DNA of 36,939 nucleotides from Mesotaenium endlicherianum (Eukaryota; Streptophyta; Zygnematophyceae; Zygnematales; Mesotaeniaceae), in contig WELA01012483.1 in the NCBI GenBank assembly GCA_009602735.1, positions 360,521 through 397,459 of the forward strand. The letters run 5' to 3'. Positions 10,980 to 18,995 of the stretch are shown piece by piece. Below the pieces are notes generated by a model. The model did not search any database, was not told the DNA's origin, and worked only from the letters and a program-made list of their open reading frames with translations. Within the stretch, counting starts at the first letter, position 1. Each line of letters starts with the position of its first letter. The translations under genes were made by a program, and so were the position numbers.

Positions 10980-11930
10980 GTGCTGGAATTGTTCGCCGGA
11001 CTTGGTTCTGGAACCATCTTACTGATTCAGCGAGGTATCCAGGTATCCAAAGTGTTGTATGTGGACAATGATGAGAGTGCTTTCACAGCATTTAAGGAGG
11101 TCATGAGTCAGATGCGGCAGATGTACCATTTCAAGGCGTTGGTGCCTACTAGTTTGGTGTGTCTTGCTGGAGGAAACATTCTCGATGTGAAGTCTGAGGA
11201 CCTGTATGGTTATAGGATTGACTGGATTTTTGCGGGATTCCCTTGTCAACCTATCTCGCAAGCTGGGAACAGCAGGGGATTCAATGACCCGCGAGCACAA
11301 CACTGGGGATGGATGGTGAAAATCATCAGTATGCTGCGGGAACGCCAGTATCTCTACCCACCAGTGTTTGTGATTGAGAATGTACATCCAGGGATGGAGT
11401 ACAACCAGATGAAGCGAGGAGATCCATGGCTGGTCTTCGACTCCACCCTGGGTCATCATGTATTGATCAACGACGCCAGGCACGGAGGACTCTCACACCG
11501 GGCCAGATTGTTCTGGACCAACGGCATGTCCATTGAAGTCCTGAGGGAGATGGAGGAGATTACGCGGCGCTCACCAACAGCAGTATGTGTGGGAGAAGCA
11601 CTGATGGTGGAAACCAAGCCAGTGATCAGGAGAGATTCCTACCCACAGTAAGTCGTCAACGAGCCAGGCCGGCCAAGGGTGGTGCTGCCCACCTTCACGG
11701 CATACCCAGGATCACGCGCATTTGTGAATGGAGGACCAGGAATGGTCAAGAATGCGCACGACAGAGAAGCTCAGTGGAGAGAGCCGACAGCTGAAGAAAA
11801 GGGAAGGTGCCTGGGGGTACCCAACTCCATTGCACAAGAAATTGTTGCGATGGTGGGACAGGACGACGCTGGGAAGATATTCGGCAATATGATTGGGCAT
11901 CATTCCATGACGTGGTTGGTGGAGACGATT
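10980..11930 (+). pseudogene. C5 cytosine-specific DNA methyltransferase domain inside the retroelement pol (one in-frame stop)
   Basis: The family transfers a methyl group from S-adenosylmethionine to cytosine C5. Canonical motifs appear in order: motif I VLELFAGLGSGT (about 10981), motif IV GFPCQPISQAG with the catalytic Cys codon at 11244-11246, motif VI VIENV (about 11370-11384), motif VIII SHRARLFWTN (about 11493-11522), a target-recognition region, a motif IX-like segment QWREPTAEEKGRCLGV (about 11770-11818) and a motif X-like GKIFGNMIGHHS (about 11869-11904). A TAA at 11649-11651 interrupts the frame between motifs VIII and IX, but sequence on both sides continues in one frame. The PCQ form differs from the PCN of DNMT3/DRM enzymes. 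Subtype cannot be decided by eye, and a bacterial-like or DNMT1/2-like origin is possible. The frame seems to begin upstream at GVVVLELFAG, just after the protease frame ends, suggesting fusion to Pol in the active ancestor. No separate promoter or start is visible. Confidence 0.88.
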
Positions 11931-14002
11931 ATGACTTGGCAGCAGATGACATTCTTTGACAAGCCTATGCCCAGGCCAAGACAAGTAACGATTGGAGTCC
12001 ATGTGGTGCCAACCTCTGATCAGAGAGCTATCAGGGAAGCGCATCAGCGACAAGAAGAATATGGTGTTGAAAGGGACGCAGCTGAGGCTGACCAAGGTGA
12101 AGCACTCAGAGAAACTAGAGTGGCGGAGCTGACCAGGTGTCAAAGCCTACTGGCGCGAATTGACAATCGGATGACGGCTCTACATGACCCTCTGAAAAGA
12201 GAGCTGCGAAGGCTGCGGGAAGACGTAGCCATGGAAGACCAGGCAACTGGTGAAGCAAACCCTTTGGCGAGCGCTGCAGCAAGCAAATCACAGGAGGTCC
12301 CATCATCTGCGGAACGCTCCAGCCAAATATTTGTGAAGATGCCGGAATGGGAGGAAGAGACCAATTCTGATTTACGAAACATGGCCCAAGACCAGGTCTA
12401 CGGAAGCCCATCTCCAGTCGCGGCAACGTCAAGATATGAAGAACACCAGTGCTATATTGGCGAATGGGTCGAAGAATGCAGTCAGAATTCAGGAAATTTT
12501 GGAGGGTCTGGAAAGACCATTTGCCTGGAGGTGATTTTTGAAGAACGCAAGAAGGAGACGGTCGAGAGATTGCCTGCCACACCTGTTCTGATGAGTCCAG
12601 AGCCAGAGGCCAAAGGGCAACCACAAGACACAGTTGGCAGCACAGCTGAGTCGATCACCAGGAAAATCATGGAGCAATTGCTGGAAGCAGACGCCCCTCG
12701 ACTTAAGGAAGAGAAAGTGGCAAAAGCAGCTCTCGAACTACAGTCAGCCATCATCAACATGGCGAGGCTCAACACAGGAGGGGATGAAGAATCGCCGCCT
12801 CCTGGAACAGAGAAGCCAGAGGAGGGAGAGGATGAAGAGATGCAAGGTCTCTCAGAGTTGGAGTTGCCATCACTCAACAATGGAGGGGACGCCAGGGAAG
12901 AAGTTCCACGTTTTCCCACGCCAGAGTTGGATCTGCTTGACTTACAGGAGCTGAGGACAGACGACTGGGTAGCTGACCACCTGATGGGGCCAAGCCCGGC
13001 AGACCTTTATGAAGAATTAAGGTCACCAACATCCAGTACCCCTACTGCCAGTCTTCCAGTGGCAGAGCCCAAGTCAACCGCACGACCGCCGCAACGGCAG
13101 GAGGTGACTGCCTGCACTGCTAAAATGGAGACAGCGCAAGGTAAGCCCGAAAGTCGCGCAAGCAGACCAAGGAAGGTGGCCCGTGAGGGTAGCGCATCTT
13201 TTAGGAGGATGCTAAAGTGATATTTCAAGCATAAGGGGAAGGCTCAGAGAGAGGGCGTTCCGCGAGGAACCACAGCCCCACCTCCTCCGTCTCTGCGGGA
13301 TATTCTGCAGAGAGAGGGAGAGGACGGCTTGATTCGCAGGGCAATGGCATTGGGCATTAGTGTGCCGCCAGGCATGAACACGCCCTTGTTGCAACTATCA
13401 GATCTTAGGATGCAGAGGTCGGAGGCACCTGCTCCCATGACACTTGCAATCCCAGAATGGGAACTGATGGATCTGGGAAACACCATCAGCCGCTTGACCG
13501 CAGCAGATGATGCTTTCCTCGCATAACTAGCGGCACCTCAAAGGCCGCAAATGTTGACGCAGGCATGGACGGTCACACTACCCGCAAGGGAGGAGTATGG
13601 CACGACCGTCGCCCGCATGGCTATTATTGAGCAAGAGTGGGGCTAGGTAATCAGCCCTAGGACAGATCTTGCAGGTTGGCCAGTGGCAAACCAACCTGGG
13701 CCACGTGAAGAAGGAGGAATCGGGACCAGTTGAACTGCAGTCGACGAGGAAATGTTCTTGAGGCAACCCATCCGGAGGCGCCTGACGTACACCTCGCCGC
13801 AGCAGAGGCGACGCGTCATTGGGAAAGGTAAAAAGCCTAGGAAACAGGCTACAGAGCCTATGGCAACGGAGGAGCAAGCTCCAAAGCCTGCTACCCCACC
13901 TCCTAAGAATCAGGCAGAAAAGCCTGAGAGCCAGAATCAGGCAGAAAAGCCGGAGGGCCAGGATGAGGGCGGAAAGCCCCCACCTGCACCCAAAGAGTAG
14001 CA
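11931..14002 (+). pseudogene. Unassigned region of Pol between methyltransferase and reverse transcriptase
   Basis: About 690 codons stay in the frame of the methyltransferase and RT, but with stops at 13218 (TGA), 13524 (TAA), about 13644 (TAG), about 13731 (TGA) and 13998 (TAG). The first part is charged and coiled-coil-like (about 12025-12235, rich in E/R/L/A). It is followed by acidic, Ser/Pro/Glu-rich low-complexity sequence and, near 13800-13995, a Lys/Pro/Gln-rich linker with a repeated NQAEKPE-type motif. I recognise no enzyme in it. The usual Ty3/gypsy protease-RT spacer is much shorter. It may be an accessory or structural region, or a tether acquired together with the methyltransferase. 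Confidence 0.6.
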
Positions 14003-15104
14003 ACTACTGAATGCCTTTGTTGGGGAGAAGCAACCTGAAATTGAGACTTTTGCCATTGGGAAAATGGTCTCAGCCCAGCAGAGAGCACAAGTAGAAAGGT
14101 TGCTAAAGAAACACCGCAAGGTGTTTGCTTTTACTAAGGAGGAGATTGGTAGAACCACTGCCAGTGTGTGTGAGATCACACTAACTACTGATAACCCAGT
14201 CAGACTTGGGCCGCATAAGCTCAGTCAGACAGAGTGGGACCGTGTGGAGAAAACTTGCGAAGAGCCGCATAAGCTCTGCATGATTGAAAAATCTACCTCA
14301 GTGCATGGGGCTCCCACAGCAGTCGCTAAAAAGGACGAGGCCGGCAATTACACTGCCACTCGTATGTGTGGAGATTACAGGCGACTGAATCTCTACACGG
14401 AGCCAGACAGCTACGTGATGCCTACCCCGGAGCGGATCTTTGCAATTGCCACCAGCGGAAAGGTGTTCAGCATCATTGATCTACGCCAAGGCTTCAACCA
14501 GATTCCTGTGAAAACAGAACATCGAGGTAAGACCGCTTTCTGGGCTCAAAGGGAACTTTGGCAATGGACAGTAATGCCATTTGGGCTAAAAAATGCCCCA
14601 GCCATATTTCAGAGGACTATGGTTAAAGTGCTGGAGGGGCTGGATTTTGCTAAACCGTACATTGACAATGTGGTAGTATTTAGCAAGTCCATAAAGGAGC
14701 ACCTCGAGCACTTGGAACAAGTGTTCCAGCGCCTGGAGAAATTCCAGATGAAGCTGCATCCTGGGAAGTGCAGATTCTTTGAGGCACACGTGCCTTACCT
14801 AGGACATGAGATTGGGAACAATGCTATGTCCCCTCAGGCTGTGAAGATTTAGGCCATTTACAAGATACCTGCACCTGCGAATGTGTCTAAGCTGAAAGCT
14901 CTGTTAGGGCTAAGCGGATACTATCGTAAGTTTGTGAAGGATTATAGCAGGATTGCTAAACTCCTGACGGAACTCCTGAAAAGGAATGTGCCTTTTGTGT
15001 GGACAAACTCTCAGGAGAAAGCCATGAACGAGCTTAAGGAGCGGCTGGTAACAGCCCCAGTCTTGCGAACACCTGACTACTCCAAGCCGTTCAATCTGCA
15101 CACT
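14003..15104 (+). pseudogene. pol: Ty3/gypsy reverse transcriptase, with Asn in place of a catalytic Asp
   Basis: RNA-dependent DNA polymerase of the retroelement. Fingers and palm motifs are in order: RMCGDYRRLNLYT (about 14363), FSIIDLRQGFNQI with the first catalytic Asp at 14478-14480, FWAQRELWQWTVMPFGLKNA (about 14538-14597), then YIDNVVVFSKS (about 14658-14690), where the family has YIDD or YLDD; the Asn codon is 14667-14669. The thumb and connection follow (YLGHEIG, then LKALLGLSGYYRKFVKDYS). A TAG at 14850-14852 interrupts the frame between these last two, but the frame is retained. Loss of the second motif C Asp should abolish polymerase activity. Confidence 0.92.
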
Positions 15105-15480
15105 GACTAGAGTCGTGTGGGAATTGGCGCAGTGCTCACTCAGGCCGCAAGCCCTAGAGAGGAGTATGTCATTGCCTATGCCTCACGCTCTAACAATCGA
15201 GCGAAGAGCAACTACTCGTCCTACGAAGGAGAGCTGCTGGCAGTGGTTTGGGCTGTCACACACTTCAGAGAGTATCTGTGGGGAAGACCCTTCACGCTGA
15301 TAACGGATCACTCACCATTACTATGGCTGATGAAGAATGGAGACCTCATTGGTAAGTTGGCTCGCTGGGCTCTTAAGCTGCAAGAGTACCAAACGACGGT
15401 GGTGCACGGAGCAGGAGTGCTCAACAACAGCGCCAATGGACTCAGCAGGAATCCAGACCCATCTTCAGGCGACAGAATAG
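15105..15480 (+). pseudogene. RNase H domain of Pol, with a stop and a last-Asp substitution
   Basis: RNase H removes the RNA strand during reverse transcription. The domain begins in the usual HTD context: Asp 15105-15107, immediately followed by TAG 15108-15110, then SRVGIGAVL. The second catalytic residue is in YSSYEGELLAVVWAV and the third in LITDHSPLLWLM (about 15297-15332). The terminal motif normally reads ADALSR or ADGLSR and here reads ANGLSR, with Asn codon 15435-15437. Only one nonsense codon and one key substitution are evident. Confidence 0.88.
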
Positions 15481-16049
15481 GAGCTCGAGAGGACGAAGAC
15501 CCGAGCAGCCCAGCAGAGTTGGTGGCCTGCCTAGCCGAAATGGCTGGAATGGTAGCATCAGGTGAAGCTGAGCCTCTACCCCTGTTCAGTCCAGAGACGC
15601 AGCGTCACGCCAGGACGCGAGACGGGAGCTATCGCTTGCAGATGACGCAGATTCAAGAAGGAGACTTCGTCTACCGCAAGCACCAGACCAAGACCACCAT
15701 CGACACCAGTTCAGGTGCAGTGATCTTACGCGTGAAACATGCGGTTGACAATGGTGTGTTAGAAGTGGAAGGTTCTGATGGTAAAACCATGAGAGACCAC
15801 GTGCAGAATTGCTCGCTATGCCATTTGCCGAATATTGATCCTACGGTTAGGGTTGTGCCTGAGGAATTGGTGCCAGCCACGCCTTGTGCCAGCTGCAAAG
15901 TGTTGGATGATCAGGAAGCAATGGTAACTTGCGATAAGTGTGGTGCCCGTTGGCACACTTTCTGCATTGGCGAGGAAGAGATTACGGCAGGACGATGGGA
16001 ATGTCCTGATTGCATTCCTAAACCCCCTAGCCGCAGGGCTGGAAAATAA
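15481..16049 (+). pseudogene. Integrase remnant (C-terminal part only) followed by a PHD finger
   Basis: After the RNase H terminus only a short acidic linker (about 15481-15600) precedes sequence typical of the region behind a gypsy integrase core: EGDFVYRKHQTKTTID, VILRVKHAVDNGVLEVEG and NCSLCHLPNIDP (about 15655-15842). The HHCC zinc-binding region and the DDE catalytic core (normally about 300-400 residues) are absent, so a deletion near 15590-15640 is inferred. The protein ends with a Cys4-His-Cys3 PHD finger (CASCKVL, VTCDKCGARWHTFC, WECPDC; about 15887-16011) and tandem stops TAA TAG at 16047-16052. PHD fingers commonly read histone H3 tails, so this one could steer integration to marked chromatin. 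That function is inferred. Confidence 0.8.
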
Positions 16050-16083
16050 TAGCTTTCAGCAGAAAAGGCATGGATGCCTCAGC

Positions 16084-16096
16084 TGAAAGGAAGGGG
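16084..16096 (+). promoter_or_regulatory. Polypurine tract before the 3' LTR
   Basis: The purine run TGAAAGGAAGGGG ends exactly at the TG that opens the LTR at 16097, the expected primer site for plus-strand DNA synthesis. The other two R copies lack such a tract, which singles this one out as the 3' LTR of the coding element. Confidence 0.8.
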
Positions 16097-16400
16097 TGTA
16101 AGAGGAATTAAGGCAAGGCAAGTATTTTTAAAATTTTCTGCTAAGTCTTAGGATAAGCAGATGGTGAGAGCTGGGTGAAGGAGAACGTTGCTCTGAATGT
16201 TGGTCATGGTTGCATGGTGCAAGTTCAGGAGCCCAGGGATGGGTTAACCCTGGTAAGACTTGTCATTGACACACGTGCGAAGGTCGATCGACCATGTTTG
16301 CCCACACTTGAGGAGGGCCACCGACACATCAACCAGGTCGAAGGCACACGTGCTGAAAGGCTACGCACGTGCCGAGTGACCGACACTGTTAGGCACGACA
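16097..16400 (+). repeat. 3' LTR (R, 304 bp)
   Basis: It runs from TGTAAGAGGAATTAAGG to GGCACGACA, with TG...CA ends, directly after the polypurine tract. It contains CACGTG, a TCGATCGACC palindrome and a GGTTAACC-like site; promoter elements are not resolved. At its right end it abuts the next A unit after two bases (GC). Confidence 0.85.
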
Positions 16401-16402
16401 GC

Positions 16403-17662
16403 TGTGGCGACTACTATCCGTTTGACGGTGCCGCACGCACAGCGCAAGCTACGGCCACCCAGGTTCGGAAAGTCAACGTTGACTCACCGACCACTTGACT
16501 GATTACGTCGCAGTCAGCGGTTATGTCGGCATCAAGACCACTGGCAAGGGGTCAATGTTAATGTGCCCCACACCCAAGGACGGGGGAGGTTTTGACAGCA
16601 TAGACAGCCGCGAGGCTAGAAGCTGGGGATCAGTGATGAGCCGCCCCGCAGGTACCAAGTCAGGTACTGTGTGACTGGCAGATTAAGCCAGGTCAAGGCC
16701 GCAATGCCCAGATAGGTTACGGCCGCCCGGTTGGGAATCTTGAGCAAGTGGCATTTGCTTGTACACGCCGCTCAGGAGTTCTTAGCCATGAGCCAATTAG
16801 GCGTGACTGCCAGCTAAGAAGCTAAGCAGCCACGCGCGCCAGTCACGAGGTGTGCATGCATGCTGAGTAACTACGAGTTTGAGTTCAGCATGGCTAGGCA
16901 AAAGCGACATGCAGCTAAGCTTTGTGACTAAGCACGGCATTCTCGAAGGATGACGCTGTGTGGTGCCTGCGAAAGGCACGAACCTTGCCTGAGACATGTT
17001 ATTCACTCTCACGCACTTTTGCCAAGAAGCAGAGGAAGCAGAAGGAAGGAGAAGAAGGGCACAAAGAAGAAGAAGGAGTTCCCAAGGCCATTGGAGGGCC
17101 GAGGCCTCACGCTTCTGCTGACGATGAAGATTCTTCTCAGTGTATCATAGATAAGTTAGGATTGTAGGAGTTCCCAAGAGGGAATCTNTCAAGAGGGAAT
17201 CTCACTGTTAAAAGTAGGAGAACTGCAGAATAGAATCTGCTAGGAGATTAGCACAGATTCGGCCGAACGCCACCAGTGTGCGAAGCAGCCTTAAAATGGT
17301 GAGTTGTGTGTTAGTTTCCAAGTTCTCAGAAGTCGCATTCGCATCTCGAAGAGAGAGAGTAGTATTGACAGATAAAGCTCTCAGTGAAGAACTGAGCGAG
17401 CCTAGCCCGGCAGTGAAGAGCTGTTAAGGCGCGGTGTTAAGTGAAGAGCTTGACCCAAGCCAGCATAGACGTGTAGTTTCAGAGTTTTGTAAACTGTGAC
17501 TTTGTGAAAGTTAAGCGAAAGCTTGAAGGGCGATTTTCTCTGAATCTGACGTTGTATGTCAAGCTGCTTAGAGTGTGATTTCTGCAAACTACAATTTGCT
17601 CGCCTGTGAACCCAAGAACCTTAAGGCATAAAGCCTATGTGAAAGTAAGAGACTTCCGTCCT
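16403..17662 (+). repeat. Unit A, third copy, flanked by two R copies
   Basis: It begins TGTGGCGACTACTATCC and runs to GTCCT, matching 6812-8055 and the inverse of 5311-6554. It contains the N at 17188 with a small duplication. R-A-R (16097-17974, about 1.88 kb) has the layout of an internally deleted, non-coding LTR element sharing its left LTR with the coding element. Confidence 0.7.
17188..17188. other. Single N with a 13-14-bp flanking duplication
   Basis: AAGAGGGAATCT occurs immediately on both sides of the N, while the other A copies have it once. As at 1777, two overlapping contig ends were joined with a one-base gap. Confidence 0.9.
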
Positions 17663-17974
17663 TGTAAGAGGAATTAAGGCAAGGCAAGTATTTTTAAAAT
17701 TTTCCAGCTAAGTCTAAGGATAAGCAGATGGTGAGAGCTGGATGAAGGAGAACGTTGCTCTAGCCTCTGAGTGTTGGTCATGGTTGCATGGTGCAAGTTC
17801 AGGAGCCTAGGGATGGGTTAACCCTGGTAAGGCTTGTCACCGACACACGTGCGAAGGTCGATCGACCATGTTTCCCCATACGTGAGGAGGGCCACCGACA
17901 CATCAACCAGGTCAAAGGCACACGTGCTGAAAGGCTACGCACATGCCGAGGGACCGACACTGTTAGGCACGACA
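17663..17974 (+). repeat. LTR copy R (312 bp), right end of the locus
   Basis: It runs from TGTAAGAGG to GGCACGACA, matching R at 16097 with scattered differences and small indels. It directly follows unit A (GTCCT/TGTAAGAGG), the same junction as in the inverted copy at 5310/5311. There is no polypurine tract. Confidence 0.8.
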
Positions 17975-18995
17975 TTGTCCGCATTCGTATACCGCACTGC
18001 GTATATCGCACTGCGTCGGGATTGAATACTGCGCTCAAAATCAATGAGGCGAGGATTTCGGCGGACGTACTTGCAAAGTTTGTGAAAACAATCAATCTTT
18101 TGCAATCAATATTTTGGGACACGTTGTGACAGTTAGCACCCCATGCGCTGGCATAGTCAGGCATAGTCAGGCATAGTCAATGACATGACGGTTGACATGT
18201 CGACATCGGCCGACCTCCAGCCATCGTTGCAAACTGGTCAAAAGTTGTGGGTAAGCGTTCCTATGTTAATGACGATGCTTGCCACTTATTTGGCCAGCTC
18301 TTGGCCCATGGATTGAGATGAAATCTTTCTAGTAATCTCTGATGCAGTCTACATGGGAACCTTGTATCCTAATTTCACTCACTAGCGTTATATACATTTG
18401 CTTAAGCACAAGTAAAGAAGTAAAAAATATGTTTGGGACCACGAGTCTGAGAGCTTGGTGGAGCTTTTATGATCGAGTAGAACTTGTTAAAGAAATGAGG
18501 GCAAAGCCAGGCATCGTGCCACATAATCTGCATTTCTTGGAATATAGAGGCAAACTAAGATGCTCAATCAGTGGTTCAGTGCAGACTATATGAAGAACTT
18601 TAGGTTGTCGACGCATGCCACCTTCATCTTGTACACCTCAAAGGTGTCAAGCTCACGCATGCTATGAACAATGCAAATACTTTTTGAATGAACCACGTTG
18701 CACTTGGTTCATGCAATTTGAGGTTAATGCACCTTGACAATTATGTGTCAGAAGTACATCAATAAATGTATCATTGAAAGCAACTGCTAGTAATAAATTA
18801 TATGTATCTTGCGAAGCATAATAAGACAATGCATAGTAGTGCATCGGCTATCATGGGCTTGGATCTAAATCAACGGTGCCCATTCAAATGACATGCCAAT
18901 TTATGTGTACCCAATGCCTTCCTACAGGTTCGCATCTCTTCCAATAGCTGCCTCACATGCCACAAATATAGACTCATATATATTTGTATATTTGT
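17975..18995. other. Intergenic region between the retroelement locus and the GH3 gene
   Basis: No gene is supported. A 10-bp unit (GCATAGTCAG) is repeated about three times at 18152-18180. GTTAGCACCCCATG at about 18130 is the inverse of CATGGGGTGCTAAC left of the locus (about 4982-4995). An open frame at 18342-18593 has no recognisable features. The AT-rich stretch upstream of 18996 (18960-18990) should hold the 3' UTR and cleavage site of the minus-strand glycosidase. Confidence 0.5.

Larger units (their letters stand above)
5008..17974. mobile_element. Composite Ty3/gypsy-type LTR retrotransposon locus carrying a DNA methyltransferase
   Basis: The order, reading rightward, is inverted R, inverted A, 257-bp spacer, A, gag-pol, polypurine tract, R, A, R. 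R is an LTR of about 304 bp with TG...CA ends; A is a unit of about 1.25 kb. Only the R at 16097 sits directly behind a polypurine tract, so it is the 3' LTR of the coding element. No intact 5' LTR abuts the A unit before gag. I found no clear target-site duplication at the outer ends and no certain primer-binding site. The domain order protease, RT, RNase H, integrase remnant is that of Ty3/gypsy (Metaviridae-type) elements. The copy is degenerate: in-frame stops, apparent frameshifts before 10980, mutated catalytic residues and no integrase core. Confidence 0.85.

Noticed and set aside
8588..15110. Reassignment of UAG to an amino acid, suggested by several in-frame TAG codons in gag-pol
   Set aside because: The same frame also contains TAA and TGA stops. 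TAG appears to be the real terminator of the GH3 gene (18996-18998) and of the minus-strand gene ending at 450, so nonsense decay is simpler.
5008..17974. A DNA transposon or giant element defined by the 1.56-kb inverted ends
   Set aside because: The ends are LTR-type (TG...CA), the third R copy follows a polypurine tract, and no transposase is present. The inversion is better explained by rearranged LTR-element pieces.
18342..18593. An 83-codon open frame
   Set aside because: AT-rich composition unlike the local coding sequence, no motif, and no splice or neighbour context.
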